DNA from: Rhynochetos jubatus
Lineage: Eukaryota; Chordata; Aves; Eurypygiformes; Rhynochetidae
Direction of reading: 5' to 3'
Length of the DNA: 64,000 nucleotides
Assembly (NCBI GenBank): GCA_027574665.1
Contig: CM050668.1
Coordinates: 4,346,001 to 4,410,000 of the forward strand
The position numbers were made by a program, and so were the translations under genes. Below, in pieces: positions 37,247 to 49,117 of this stretch. How positions within the stretch are numbered: the first letter of the stretch is position 1; the number at the start of each line of letters is the position of its first letter. The notes under the pieces are model-generated. The model did no database searches. It was given only the letters and a program-made list of their open reading frames with translations, and was not told where the DNA came from.

Positions 37247-37275
37247 CCCCCCCCCCCCCCCCCCCCCCCCCCCCC
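37247..37275 (+). repeat. C29 homopolymer in intron 1
   Basis: Twenty-nine consecutive cytosines follow tttgct and precede attgttacc. Cytosine runs this long are prone to slippage and polymerase error, so the length in the assembly is uncertain. The run can form i-motif or, on the other strand, G-quadruplex structures. Confidence 0.95.
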
Positions 37276-40200
37276 ATTGTTACCAGTTTTGTTCTTTGAT
37301 TTCTTTTCCCCTGGCAACCAGAGAAGGATATCTGAGTAGCCAGAGCAGTGTTATTCATCTGCCAGTGATACCCTGACCTGTGTCACAGCGGTGTCTTGAG
37401 GGGCATGGGACGGCTGACGGGAGCAGGTACTGCCACCATTGCCCAAGTCATTTGGCTTCAGATTTTGTCTTCTGCATTCTCCCACTGGCCAGGGGACAGG
37501 CCAGCCCGCATGAGCAATGCTCAAACTACCTTTGTAAACCATATCCCATCTTTCCACATGTCTTTTCTTGCTGTTAAACTGCATAGATTGTCTTTCCTTC
37601 TGCCCTTTCCTCTTAAACTGTATTTGCGTTTCCCCTGCCTTGAAAATTTTGGCACCAAACTGCCAAATCCGGGTTGTATTTGGAAGTGGCATTGTCTGCA
37701 GTGCAGCCCAGGGCAGAGCAGCGAGGAGCCTAAAAACCCTCTAGAGGTTGCTGGCTTCTCGCTACCATGGGGTTTTCAGGATGTTGTTGTTTGGCTTGGC
37801 CTGCTCTGCTGGAGAATGGTGCTGCGGCCCCAGCTGGACACTGGGGAGGAGGCTTTGATTCTGCAAAGAGATGGCCCCACGCATGCTGCCGTCAGTGTCA
37901 GCATGTCTCTTCTGTCTCTTTGTCTTCAGCTGGGGAGCTCCTCCTGCTGCTCAGCGTGCCTCTCTGGGCAGGTAAAGCAAGAAAAAAATCCTGTACCGCT
38001 GTCAAACTGCATCTCCCTTAGCCGGGGATGTCTCCTTGCCGATGGGTTCACTCCCCATCCTCCTGCACCTGCCGACTTGATGGTCCAAACCCTGCCTTTT
38101 TCTGCTCTTCGTGTTGCAGCTCTGCAGAGGTGGTAGCGGAGGGATGGGTTTGCTTCAGAAAGGGTCCAGCGGGTTGAGTACAACACCCAGTACTTCTGAG
38201 CAAAGGAGAATGAGGGTATTGCTTCGATGTCCCAGGGTAGCGTGGCACCCCGACCTTGGCTGCCGCTCAGCCCAGGCTTACTGTGCAAATCACGTGCCCC
38301 AGGGTGGCATTTTCACACCTGTTTTTCCAAGTAAAGGTGCACCTAGAAACTCTTGTTGGTAGTTGGGTGCTGCAAAGCCGCCTTCCTGCTCTGACAAATG
38401 CCAAGATTATCATCAGCCTAAATTTCTGGAGTAGCATTGCAGTGACTCAGAACAGCTTTCTGCCCAGCAGCCTTTGCCTAGTGACTTGCTGGATAATCTC
38501 CAGTCATTGACCTTGGGGCTTTGAAAGTGCATTTTGGCTTAAAGACCTAAAGCTTAAGGCTTCAAAGGAATTGGGAAGCCTGCTACCCTTTAAATTTCCA
38601 GGCAGTGTGGGTCGTGTGTGCAGGGACAAGGGTGGTTGTAGGGGCGGTTTACCTGGTTCTGAGTCCTGCGGGTTCTGTTGCTCATCCCCCACCCTGGAGC
38701 CTGTTCCCTCTCTCTGCCTTTGATTCTGTGCAGGTTAACTGAGGCCATGTTTTGAAGTGCTGGGGTTTCTAAAGACTATCAGAAGATGGGAGTTATCCAT
38801 GTAGAAATACAGCAAATACTTTGAACTCTGAATTTGAAGTCCATTTGTCTTTTCTTATGGCATTCACTGCTCTTGGTCTTGCCCTCTGTAGTCATTCTGT
38901 GCTTTGCCTCTCGCCGTGGCGTATGCAGATTCAGAGCCGATGAGGACCTTGAGCCCATGGACACTTAAAGATGGATGTTGGGATCATTTCCCTGGTTAAA
39001 ACTCTTTGCAGAGATCACTTAGAATAGAAATCTCCACCCATATTTGAACTGCTGGGAAGAAGAAAGGCTGCTGTGTTCTGTCCTGTACATTTTTATTGTA
39101 GATTGGCAATGCTGGAGCAGCTGGAAATTAATGTTTTTAAAATGCCGGAAAGACTTTTCACTGCAGCTAGTTTACAGAACTAAGCAGCTCGGTATAGCTC
39201 CTGAAATACCTCCAGATCACTCAAAGGCAGCCGAAAGCTTTTTTCCTTCTCTGGGAGGAAGATAAACCTCTGAGACTGACATGAATAAATGTGAACTTGT
39301 TCTGCCCGGTGGTGTGTTCGGTTTGTTGTGGATGCGTTTTAAACAACATGAACTTCAGCGCTGGTCTGTGCTGTGAGATCTGAGGCCAGCAAAGCTATCC
39401 AGTGCTGAATTACTTTGCAGTGTTGATCTATACGTGTGCTTTCCCAGATCCTACTGTGCTGCTCCTAAACGACACCTGTGGTGTCCTGCAGAGATTTGCT
39501 TTTCTGTCACTGAAATCCTACATGCTGTGCAGCAATACGGACTCTGGGCATCAGTGAGCACCTCAAAAGTTGAGTTATCCATGGCTGTTGGTGGGGAAGG
39601 TGCTGATGGGTGCCAGGGAGGAGGCAGGCAGGACTGAGAAATACACTGGTGAAATAAGTAAGTTAAGGAGGAGGGAAGAAATGGCCTGGAAGCGTTTCAG
39701 CTCTCTGCTGGGTGCCGATGTGCAGCTGTGGGTTGAGACACCACTGCTGAAGCAACCTTGTCTGCCTGCACAACTTGGGGTTGCTTCTTCCATCCTCCTT
39801 CATTTATTTATTTCACTGCAGACTCTCTTGAGGAAGCAGGACGCTGCTGAGGCTCACAAGGACCTTGCTGCAGAACACATCCCAGGCATGGGAATTCACG
39901 TACAGTTGGAGCCCCTGGGTTGACCTGGCAGCATTCGTGGTTGAAAAACACCCCAATTCACTGGTAACCTATGCAGGTTTGCAGAGTGCTGAAAGCAGTG
40001 CTGTTTAACCTGGTTTGTACCAGACTTTTTGTAAACTTGTCCTGGCAGGAGGAGGGAGCCGCCTTGTCTTCTCTGCTCCTCCTCTCAGCAGCTTTTGAAT
40101 TCAGTTGGGCAGAGGTGTGAGGTGCCTCCATGTGTGGTGGGTGTTGGCAGCAGGCAGGGGATGGGGCTGGAGGAAGCCTTCTCCACGTGTGTAAGGGCCT

Positions 40201-41456
40201 GATGGGGGGAACCGCTAAAGAAGATGGAGCCAGATTTGTCTTAGTGGTGCTGAGGGAACAGACAAGAGGTAAGGGGCACAAACTGAAACACAGGAAAATC
40301 CATTAAAAAGCAAAAACCTTTTTTTACTGTGTGGCAGGCAGCTGAGTGGAGGCTGCCATCCTTGAACAAGGTGCCTTGCAAAGGCAGGCTGTTCCCTGTG
40401 GTCCGTGAAATGCACAGCATGTACAATGTGTGGTCCTTGTGGCTTCTGGGCCCTGGTTTGACATGTGCAAGCCCCTGCTGAGGGCTCCTTGGCATGCTCT
40501 GGTGCAGGAGGGAGCACCTAGCCCCACCAAGGTGCAATCCCAGAAGATCAGCCATTGCTTCTGCTTGTTTTCTGTTCTTCAGGGTCAGACGAGTGTGTGA
40601 TGCCTGGTTGGCAGCCCCCCTGCTTTTCTAGAGCCTTTGCTGCAGGCAGGGCTTGTTAGGCTTAAAGAACAGACCTTACACCAAAAGCAGAGGGCAGATG
40701 CCATGTGCTGTGTCTGCTCATGCAAATCTGTGCATGTGCTCACTGCTGCACGTTGTGCTTTTGGTTCTACTTCTCTTGTATTCTCATCTCCCTCTATGCC
40801 ACAAGATGCTTTCCATAGGCTGCTTGCTAGTGCCCTGGGTCTGTTTTGATCAGATGCGTCCTGCTTTGCAGCAATTGCAGTGGTTTAGAGAGAGGTTTGA
40901 GTGCTCAATTCTGCTCCCGCCAGATAAGAGGGCATTTGGCCATTGGAGTGTTCGCCCGTGCCCCTGCAGACTAATATGCCACTCAGCTGCTCTGGATTTC
41001 TTCATTTTTGGTTTGTTCATCACTGGATCATCTTCTGTGGTAATTTTGAGGTATCATTACAGATCGCAGCAGAAAATGGCTCATCTGAGACAAATCTCTT
41101 TCCCTTAGAACAACTGAAAACCCTTTTTGTTTAACCTGCCATTTAGCTCACCATGGTACAGACATTTGAAAAGTCATTATTGCAATGAAGACCCTAAATA
41201 TTACAAATCCCTAATTCTGACATAGTTATTTGGCTCATGAATCATCAGGGTCTGGCTACTGCCTTGCTTGTTAATATTTTACAAATAATCCAAGCCTTTC
41301 AAACTTCCGCATAATCTGACATTCTCAGTTTTTTGAGGCACCCCCTCGCCGGCTGTTCAAATGCCACCTCCAGCAAGCTGTGCTCCCTGCCACTGCTGCC
41401 CCCTCTCCTGGGAATCACGCTGCCTCTCAGCTCAGCAAGTGACAGCAACCGTGACA

Positions 41457-41487
41457 CTTCTTCCTCCTCTTTCTCCTCCTCCTCCCT
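41457..41487 (+). repeat. Pure pyrimidine tract
   Basis: Thirty-one consecutive C/T bases built from imperfect cct/ctt units lie here, shortly followed by ctcag. It superficially resembles a splice acceptor, but no recognisable exon follows. Confidence 0.8.
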
Positions 41488-42057
41488 GCTCAGGTTCAGT
41501 CCTAGGAGTCTGCTCTCTCTGCTGCACAAACTCTGCACTGGCCCTGCAAGGAATGCCTCTGCCACGGGCATGGGCAACATCAACTCGCACTTGTGCACCC
41601 TCAAGCTGTGACAGCATGTACCCTTACCGGTGGTGGTCAGAACGCTGCTTTTCTACTGCATTATGGGGTCCAGCTTCCCTGTGCAAGCTGCCCTTGGGGT
41701 ATTTCCTCCACTTTTGATGGGCTTTGAAAGAGGGGGTCAGGGTGTGCAGGTCTGGGACAGCAACAGCCGAGTGCCTGGTGGGTGGGTGCATGCACAGGAG
41801 CAGCTCTGACAGTGGGAGTTTTTGCTCTCCATCAAGCAGTGTGAGCGATTCAGATGTTGCCCAGGCTGCATGTACATGTTAACAAGCCCAATTTCTTCAT
41901 ATCGTTGTCCCTAGGGTTGCTTGGAGGTAGGGTAAACCATGCAATATGGCTGGGGACATGCTGGGCCATCCTCTGCGTGGTCACACAGCACGACCGATCT
42001 CTGTGCGCTCTGCCTGTGCCAGCCTCCTCCATCCTTCACTGCTGTGATGGCAGGGGC

Positions 42058-42065
42058 TGACGTCA
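42058..42065. promoter_or_regulatory. Consensus full CRE (TGACGTCA)
   Basis: A second perfect palindromic CRE, extended to the 10-bp palindrome ctgacgtcag, about 17.8 kb downstream of the first. Function is inferred only from the motif. Confidence 0.4.
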
Positions 42066-42599
42066 GGCTGGCACGGTGGCCAGGGTCCTTCCCCACAAGG
42101 CTTTTGTGTCCCTTGTCACAAGGGCAAATGGGATTTGTTATAATCTGAGCTCAGGTCGTCTGCAGGGACGGTGTGGACGTGTTGAGTTGGGTGTTGGGGT
42201 GTGCTGGGTTTGTGGTCATTACTGGGATGTTGCAGAGAACAGTGAGTGGAAGCACTTGGCATCATTGCAAGCAAAACCTGTGGGATGTGTGGGCTGAGTG
42301 CCTCTCATGCTTTCTCGGCTGTAATTTGCAAAATAAAACCACCTCCGATGTTCATACACTGATAAACAGCTTTAAAAGACTAAAGCAGAAGCAAATATAA
42401 TCCAGAATCAGGGTCTGATGTCCATAAGTCTTGTTGAACCTCTCTCTGCTATAAACCCCAGCAACTAAACCTGCCACGTGGAAGTAGTTTGTAGCCAGGG
42501 CTTGACTGCGTGGGAGCACAGCTCCGCTTCGATGCGTTGGTGTTGTCCTCACCGAAACCACGGTTAGAATGTGCCGATGTGGCTGCCCCCAGTCAAATA

Positions 42600-42850
42600 A
42601 TTTTCTGGCAGGGCTCCTGTTTCCCTGGCGTTATCTGGGGTGTTTAATGATAATATTTCTCTCCCCTGGATAGATTTGGTATTGGTGTTCCTTCATGTCT
42701 TCTTGTTACAGGAATTTCCTTAAGTAGAAACTTTTTCTTCAGAGTAATTTTTGGTTGATTATTGCTTATATATGCAATTAGTGTAATTGCATCTGATTAT
42801 GCAGATTTATTTAATCATATAATTAGAACATGGAGGGATGAAATATAATG
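42600..42850. promoter_or_regulatory. Candidate regulatory block in intron 1 with paired POU/homeodomain-like palindrome
   Basis: This A/T-rich block contains atgcaatta and its reverse complement taattgcat separated by three bases (42772-42792). Further homeodomain and POU-like cores follow within 40 bp (gattatgcag, ttaatcat, ataattag). The density of such motifs suggests an enhancer. It lies 6.2 kb upstream of the coding exon. Confidence 0.3.
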
Positions 42851-45800
42851 CAGTTGGGAAATCTTTTGTGAAGCTTCCTGAGCTCAGTACTCTGTGCACA
42901 AGGTGGTGGTGATCTCGTGTGCTGTACGCTGGTAGGCTGGAGATTGTAGTTCAGCATCCTGTCTAGTTTCAAAACATGTTTAAAACGTGCTGTTAATTGC
43001 TTTTAAAATTGGTTGCATGGCCTTCGTGGTGTGAAGGCATGTAACTTCTATGTTTTTCCATGACCATGTCAGGAACCCGCTGCTGAGCTCAGCCCCGCTG
43101 CCTCACGTCTGCATCCACCCCTTGTGCCCGAGGACGTGAAAGCATCAGCCCAGCGTTGGACCCAGACCCCGTGTCCTGTCTGCAGCAGAGGTCCCTCACT
43201 GGGAAGAGAAGGGAGAGCAGGACAAGCACGGAGTGATGGGTCCTTGGGGTGCTCGTTGCCTGTAGCTCAGGGGCAGAACCGACCCTGAAATCCCTTTTGA
43301 AAACACCCTGCCGTGGTAAGGCATATATGAACGGAGGAGGTAGAAATGGTGCATTTTGCAAACCATGGCCTGGAGATGTTTGTTGTCACTCAAGAAATCT
43401 GGCAGGAGCAGGGGCCTCAACTTGCTCGTCAGATTTCTCACACAGTGCCTGGATTGCCAAAATACCGTTCTTTGTCATTCGGCGGTCACTTTTAAAGCTG
43501 TGCTAGGAGCTTCGCAGAAGCAATCAAAGCGCCTGGCTTTTATGATCTAATTTTCAGCTGTGGCACAACAGCCAGGCTCACCGCCAAGAACTGTGGAGAG
43601 AAGAGGAGAAAAAGCCCAAGATGATTATAGCAGGATTGAGTGATTTCTCAGCAAGACACGATTGTGTGTGCTCTGAAGCAAGAGCCTTGTAAGCCACAGG
43701 ATAAAGCAAACATATGGCATATGCAAAAAGCACAAACAGTATATTCTTATTTATTATTTGGGTTGTGTTAATGTCTCCTGGCTGTAGTTGGGAATCCATA
43801 CCAAAAGCGATTACCCTCTTCCCGGGGAGAACGCAGTCCAAATGGCCGGTCTGGTGTACATCTGTCTCCATCGTCTCTGGAAGGGCTGTGGGGATTTGCT
43901 TTCCTCTTGGCTTCACAGAGCTGTAGCTTCTCGTCGTTCTCTGCCACTCGCTTCGGGCTGCCCTTCAGCCAGTGCCTGTCTGAAAGGGGTTTTCACTGAT
44001 GCCACAAAGCTCGTGTGAGCAGCGGTGGGCGGGAGGCAACCTTGTCTTCAGGGGCCCTGCTCAGCGTGCTGGGAGTGGGCAGAGCTGAAATGAAAGCCAG
44101 CGTCCTCTGAAGGGAATTGCATCAAAAATGAGCCCTCTGGCTGCTCTCCCACCTCAGCAACAAGACCCGTAAGTGGCTGGCTCCTTAGATCTGAAGAGCC
44201 ATGTGTTGCAAACCACTTTGTGCTCGTGGCAGCTCAGATGTTGCTCCAGTGCATGGCTGTGGGACACGAGTTCCCCTTCAGCTGCTCCAGACTAAAGGTG
44301 TCAGAGTGAGCCAGCTGAATTTTGAGTAAGTGCCTCCCCTGTGTATAAAAATGTTGCTGGGGTCAGGGTGGAGGGGTTGAAATATCTCCTTCGTGTCAGG
44401 GGAGTGGGCTGACGCTGTGTGCTCAGGGAAGTCCTGCAGACCTGACCGCAGAATAGGGCATGCGGGATGGAAGTAGACGTAGGCTTGGTGGGGGGAGACG
44501 GCTCGGACTCTGGAAGGGACTTGCTGACCTAATATTTCAAAAATGTAAGTTGAGGAGCTGCTCAGGACTTGGCAGCCCAGCTGGGACTTGCTGCTTCTCT
44601 CCTTAAAGGGAGTTTCTGGTGCCAGTTGACAGCAGTCAGAGCAGATTCTTCATCCTGGCTGAGCTGCTGTGGGGGAACATCAGAAGGAACACAACACAGG
44701 CACGGGGTGACACCAGATAGGGCTGGATGTGCAGCCCCAGGGCAGCACAGAGTTCTGCTGGTGGTCTGACCTGGGCTGAAGGGTGCCGGTGATGGAGATG
44801 CCATCCCCTCTGCGGGCAGCCTGTCCTGGTACACGGCTGCCTGCACCACTTCCAAAACTTGGCCTGATTCCTGACCTTGCTAGTGTAGGTTAAAGCAGCA
44901 GACTACAGCTTTCTGTGATCTTTGGGACCCCCCTTTGCGAGACTGCCTGTGGGTCTTGTGTGGTCAAGAGGCACCTAATGGATGTTTCAGTGTGACATCC
45001 CTGCCAGTCCCCATGCTGGCATGGAGGACACATCCGCAGGCACTTGGAGAAGTCTCCAACTCTGAGCAGCGGCAGAACTGCTGTCTGAACACTCTCCGTG
45101 CTTGTATTATATTCACTGTGACTTGACAGCAAAGGCCCTGGGTGCCTCAGCACAGGGCAGATGTGTTCTCAGAGCCAGAAAGGGGAACAAGATGCGGTGG
45201 GCTGAGGTCAGTGACATTCCTCTTGATCTGGGAACTGCAAGCTGTAAAATAATTTTTTCTGGGTAGCCTGTAGCAAAATTAGGAAATGAAGCTGGATATG
45301 CCAAGGCCCAGGACCTTTTGACCTCCCTGTCGTTCCTCATAGGAACGTTTCTAGTTACCCACATGGATGGACCAAGCAGTAAACTAGATTTACAGTTTCT
45401 TATTTTTCAAACAATGCTTTGAAATACTTTACTGAGCAGCAAAATTAATTGAGTTTGCTCATCTCATGCTCCCACGTACAATACAGAGAGATTTTCTCCA
45501 GAATCCTATTCCTTTCAGAAGGGTGTTCTGTACCGTGCTCTGCTCAGTGCCTGTCTGGGAAACGTGTGCAGCCATTTGATAAATACGTTGCGGAAAACAC
45601 CACTGAAGTGGCAGTCTGCCTGCAGCAGAGGAATAGCTACAGGGAAAAATGGTAAATAAGATATGTGTAAGTAAATTAATTTAGCTCATATAAGCTTGTT
45701 TGCAGCTTTAGTTCACGTCTGCAGCATAATCCTCCGATCTACAGCAGATGTTTAGTGTTGGGGGGGACCAGGCTGGGGGAGCATTGGGTCCAAAGCCGCG

Positions 45801-48434
45801 CACGAGCTCGTAGAAGGTGGTGGTGGTCTCAGCTTCACTGGGATTTCCCAACAGCCTGACAAACTGCACATCCACCACTGATTTTGCCTCACAGAATTAA
45901 ATAGTCGCCTTTTGTACTGAGCTGTATGCACAGTAGGACTAGTCTCTGCGTAACTGATGTGTTTGTTCAGTAACCATTGCTTTCCAACACACTTCTGGAG
46001 GATTTATAAGTGAAAAGAAATCCTTCCAAACAGCAGAACCGGAAAGAAAGCTCAGCTCTTCAGATGAACAATTGATTTCTTTAAGTCTTGCTGGATGTTT
46101 TTAACATACTTTAGCAGCACTGTGTTATTTGTTGTGATGCTGTATGGATCTATTTGTTTTGATGGGATGAAGTGATTTTATGGGGTTTATCTTAATTTAT
46201 TTATGTTGTCAGCTGGAGATTTATTTCACAACCTGATTTGTGGGTTAGAGCTATACAAACATGCTTCTGCTTTTGAGGGGGTGACACCCCGGGGTGCCTG
46301 GTCTGGGCAGCGAAGAGCTGCACGGGTGGCTAACACAAGCATCCCTGTTTGCTGGGACCTGACTGCTGTTCCCAGAGCTTCTGGCTTTCTTCCCCGTTGG
46401 CTGAGCAGCATGAGACACCCAAGTGTTCAGTCCAGGTAGGGGATCTGTGGGTTTCATGGCCAGGCACACAGCAACACAGGCGGATGTTTCCCTCCTCTTG
46501 CTCCTGCGTGTGGGGAAAACCTCGTGGCAGGAGGAGGGAAAAGAGTGGGGGAGCCACAGACTTCACTTGCGGGTTGATTTTCCTCTTGATGCTCCCCAGG
46601 AGTGAGATGAGCTGTGACTGCCCAGAAGCTGCTGCAAGCAGAGGCCTTGGGTTCGTTTCTCTGTAGGCAGAGCAAAGCCAGGCTTTTAACGTGTGGTGGA
46701 ATCGGAGGTTTCCTCCTATCCCTTGTGCAAGCTGGATTAAACGGTGAAAGCCCCCTCCTTCCTTTCACTTACAATCGTTTCCCTGACTGAAGGGAACATT
46801 CGGGCTGGAGCACTGGATGTGTGGATAGCTGCAGCCCAGCCCAGAGGCACAGGGGATGGCTGCTGACGGCCGGGATGTGGGCTGGTGCTTTCCTGGCCAT
46901 GCAGGGCAGCCCAGGGAAGCTGCTGCCTCGCAGGCAGGGCTGGAGGCTGGTCTGTGCTTCCCAGGGTCAAGGTGCTGACCGTCACCCGAAGCCAAGCACA
47001 CAGCCATCCCGTGAGGGATGTGCCTTCATGAGTGTCTGGTTGGGAAATGTGCTGCTCCACAGGCTCTGGAGTGCGAGGAAAGCCTCTTTGGAGACAGCAG
47101 GGCGGCCACAGGCTTTCCAAGTGCAAACCTCACACGAGCGTTTTGCAGGCAGCAAGCCCTCTGCTTCCTGCGCGTCCATTCCGATGGACGGGATCGTGGC
47201 TGAACCAGGGCAGGGCTGCAGCTGCCTTTCTCGGCTGGAGCCTGGGTCTGGGAGAAGGGAGGTCTAGCGGGGGGCAGGCTCGCGCTGCTTCGCCAGTGGG
47301 TTTGTGGGACCACGTGGAGTGTGCGCTGGATCCTGCACCCCTTCCCTTGCTGCTGCGAGCCACCCCTGATGCCTGCCTAAAGGGATTTGTGCTTTGGGAT
47401 TGAAGGGTTTAAATATAGTTTTAATAGAAGCTTTTAAAGCAGATCTCCCCGTTTCATTTCTGGTTTGGGTGAGTGACGCCTTGTCAGTTTGTTTCAAACA
47501 AACCTGCAGAAAAAGCAGAAGGGGGGAAGATTACACCTGGGTGGAGAAGGAGGGGAAGGAGGCGAAAGGTGGGCTGCAGGGAGGAAGGTGTTACTTTGGA
47601 GGTTTCCTTTCTGTGCCACTGAGTGCCCAGCGTGTCCCAGGGACTGGCACGACCTAGGAGGAAGCCTTGCATCCACATCTTTCTCAACTTTCCTGACTGA
47701 TAGAAAAGATTGCTTGAGCTTGGCTGCTGTGCCTGTGCGGGGCCTCGGGTGGTGGTGTCTTCACAGCTGAGTTCAGCTGTAGTGTGGTTAACTGAGCATC
47801 GTTGGGCACCTTTGCTCTGTGCTCCTCGGCAAGGGTGTCGTGTGTGTTCCCGGGCTGGTGCTGGATGGGCCTTTTGAACTCACCCCCACCCTTCCTCATG
47901 TAAATTAAATGTAGCCAGCATGAAAACGCGGTGATGCAAGTGTCGCCTGGCTTGCAGAGGTTTTTGTGCCCAACCCGCTTTGCGTGTAGAGACCCAGAGG
48001 CTGCAATATTTCAGTTAAGCCTACACTGAGATTCACTGGATGCAGTACAGAATGCTGTGACTAAAGCTATGTTCTTCCCCCCTGTCCCCAGAAACTGGGC
48101 AGAGGGATGAGATGATGCATCCTACTGCACTGCATCTTCAGAGGTGATTAAGGAATGACAGCCATGTGCTGCAGAGGATCGTTTCCTGCTCTGGACTGTG
48201 CTGGGAAGACTGAAATCTGTTTTAAATTGAGTCTGAAATTAGCCTCCAGGAAACAGTGATTTTATTCAGCAGATTTAGCTTTGTATTCTGTTTCTGTGTT
48301 CTGTAGGTCTTTTCCAAAGGAAAAGCTGATTCCCACATGCTGGTAATCGTTCAGCGTTGTTGATTTGCAACTCGATATAGCTTTCGTACGTGGTGGGCAG
48401 CAAGGTTAACGTGTGTTTGCCCACAGGATGTGAC

Positions 48435-48455
48435 GGGGGGGGGGGGGGGGGGGGG
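48435..48455 (+). repeat. G21 homopolymer in intron 1
   Basis: Twenty-one consecutive guanines, then cggg, lie about 0.56 kb upstream of coding exon 2. The exact length is likely unreliable. The run could affect transcription or splicing of the adjacent exon only by speculation. Confidence 0.95.
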
Positions 48456-49023
48456 CGGGTGGCAGGGGCAACCCTGGAACCAGACCTGCTTTTAAATTCT
48501 ACCATTGCTGTTGACTGCATTGCAAATAGCCACTAGCCATGGCTTGGCTTCCAGGCCATTCTGTGACACTCTCTAGGGCCCAACAGGGCAACAGACAGGC
48601 TACTGTGGAGCCCTAAACGGCTGTGGATTTGTTGTTAGGCACACTGGGTTTGGATACATACCAGAAGGTCTTGTACCCCATAAACAAGAATTCAAGAGGT
48701 TGAACGTTTGACCCTTTACCCTCATCTTGTTAAGAAGCTGTACTTCTCTCTTACTGCAAGCCCTGGTTGGCTGTCGGCCTAGCTTCGGAAGGAGAAGTTC
48801 GCTTTAGCTGTGTCACTTGTGGCACATCAGATAAAACCTCATTGTTATCGCTTTCATGTCTAGCTCGATGCTTGGGTTTGCCTTTCCTTCTGAGTGTTTG
48901 CAGCTTGTTTACAGCTTGCCAGTGTTTTGCCTTCGCTTTCTTGTACGTTGGAGCGTCTCGGTTATGTTCGTGTTGAGTGAACATTACTATTCAGTTTAAC
49001 CTCTGTTTCCTTTTAGGTATTTC

Positions 49024-49059
49024 ATGGAGAGATCCCCTCGTGCCACATGCCGTCTGTGA
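49024..49059 (+). other. uORF 1 in the CAMKK1 leader (11 codons plus stop)
   Basis: The ATG at 49024 is followed by ten codons and TGA at 49057-49059. The context is weak (T at -3) though G is at +4. It lies in a different frame from the main ORF and ends 58 nt before it, so re-initiation at the main ATG is possible. It is real only if exon 2 begins at 49017 as inferred. Confidence 0.5.
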
Positions 49060-49094
49060 GTGCTAGCGTCGCAGCACTCCGCAGTGCCATCTGA
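49047..49094 (+). other. uORF 2 in the CAMKK1 leader (15 codons plus stop)
   Basis: The ATG at 49047 lies within uORF 1 in another frame and runs 15 codons to TGA at 49092-49094. The context is weak (C at -3, C at +4). It ends 23 nt before the main ATG. Together the two uORFs occupy most of the exon-2 leader in the two frames not used by the kinase. Confidence 0.45.
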
Positions 49095-49117
49095 GACCGT
49101 ACGAGCTGGACGCAGAG

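Larger units (their letters stand above)
34586..49016 (+). other. CAMKK1 intron 1, distal part to the exon 2 acceptor
   Basis: It contains the CpG-dense patch at 35141, the 12-bp tandem array at 36146, the C29 and G21 homopolymers, a CRE at 42058 and an A/T-rich block at 42600. The longest open frame of the window (37396-38136, +, 246 codons) is here and looks non-coding. The intron ends with a good pyrimidine tract and AG at 49015-49016. Confidence 0.7.
49017..49117 (+). other. CAMKK1: CAMKK1 exon 2, 5' UTR part
   Basis: This is the untranslated beginning of the coding exon. The acceptor is a pyrimidine-rich run ending ccttttag at 49016. The 101 nt before the start codon contain two upstream ATGs (49024 and 49047), each opening a short frame closed before the main ATG, and an in-frame TAG at 49064. 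That this segment is spliced to the CpG-island exon far upstream is inferred from the splice sites; no transcript is available here. Confidence 0.75.

Noticed and set aside
37396-38136. 246-codon open frame on the + strand, the longest in the window
   Set aside because: No recognisable domain, no promoter or splice context, and a Cys/Ser/Leu/Trp-rich composition typical of translated non-coding GC-rich DNA.
41457-41495. Possible splice acceptor (pyrimidine tract then ctcag)
   Set aside because: The downstream sequence has no recognised coding content and no donor tied to a known exon.
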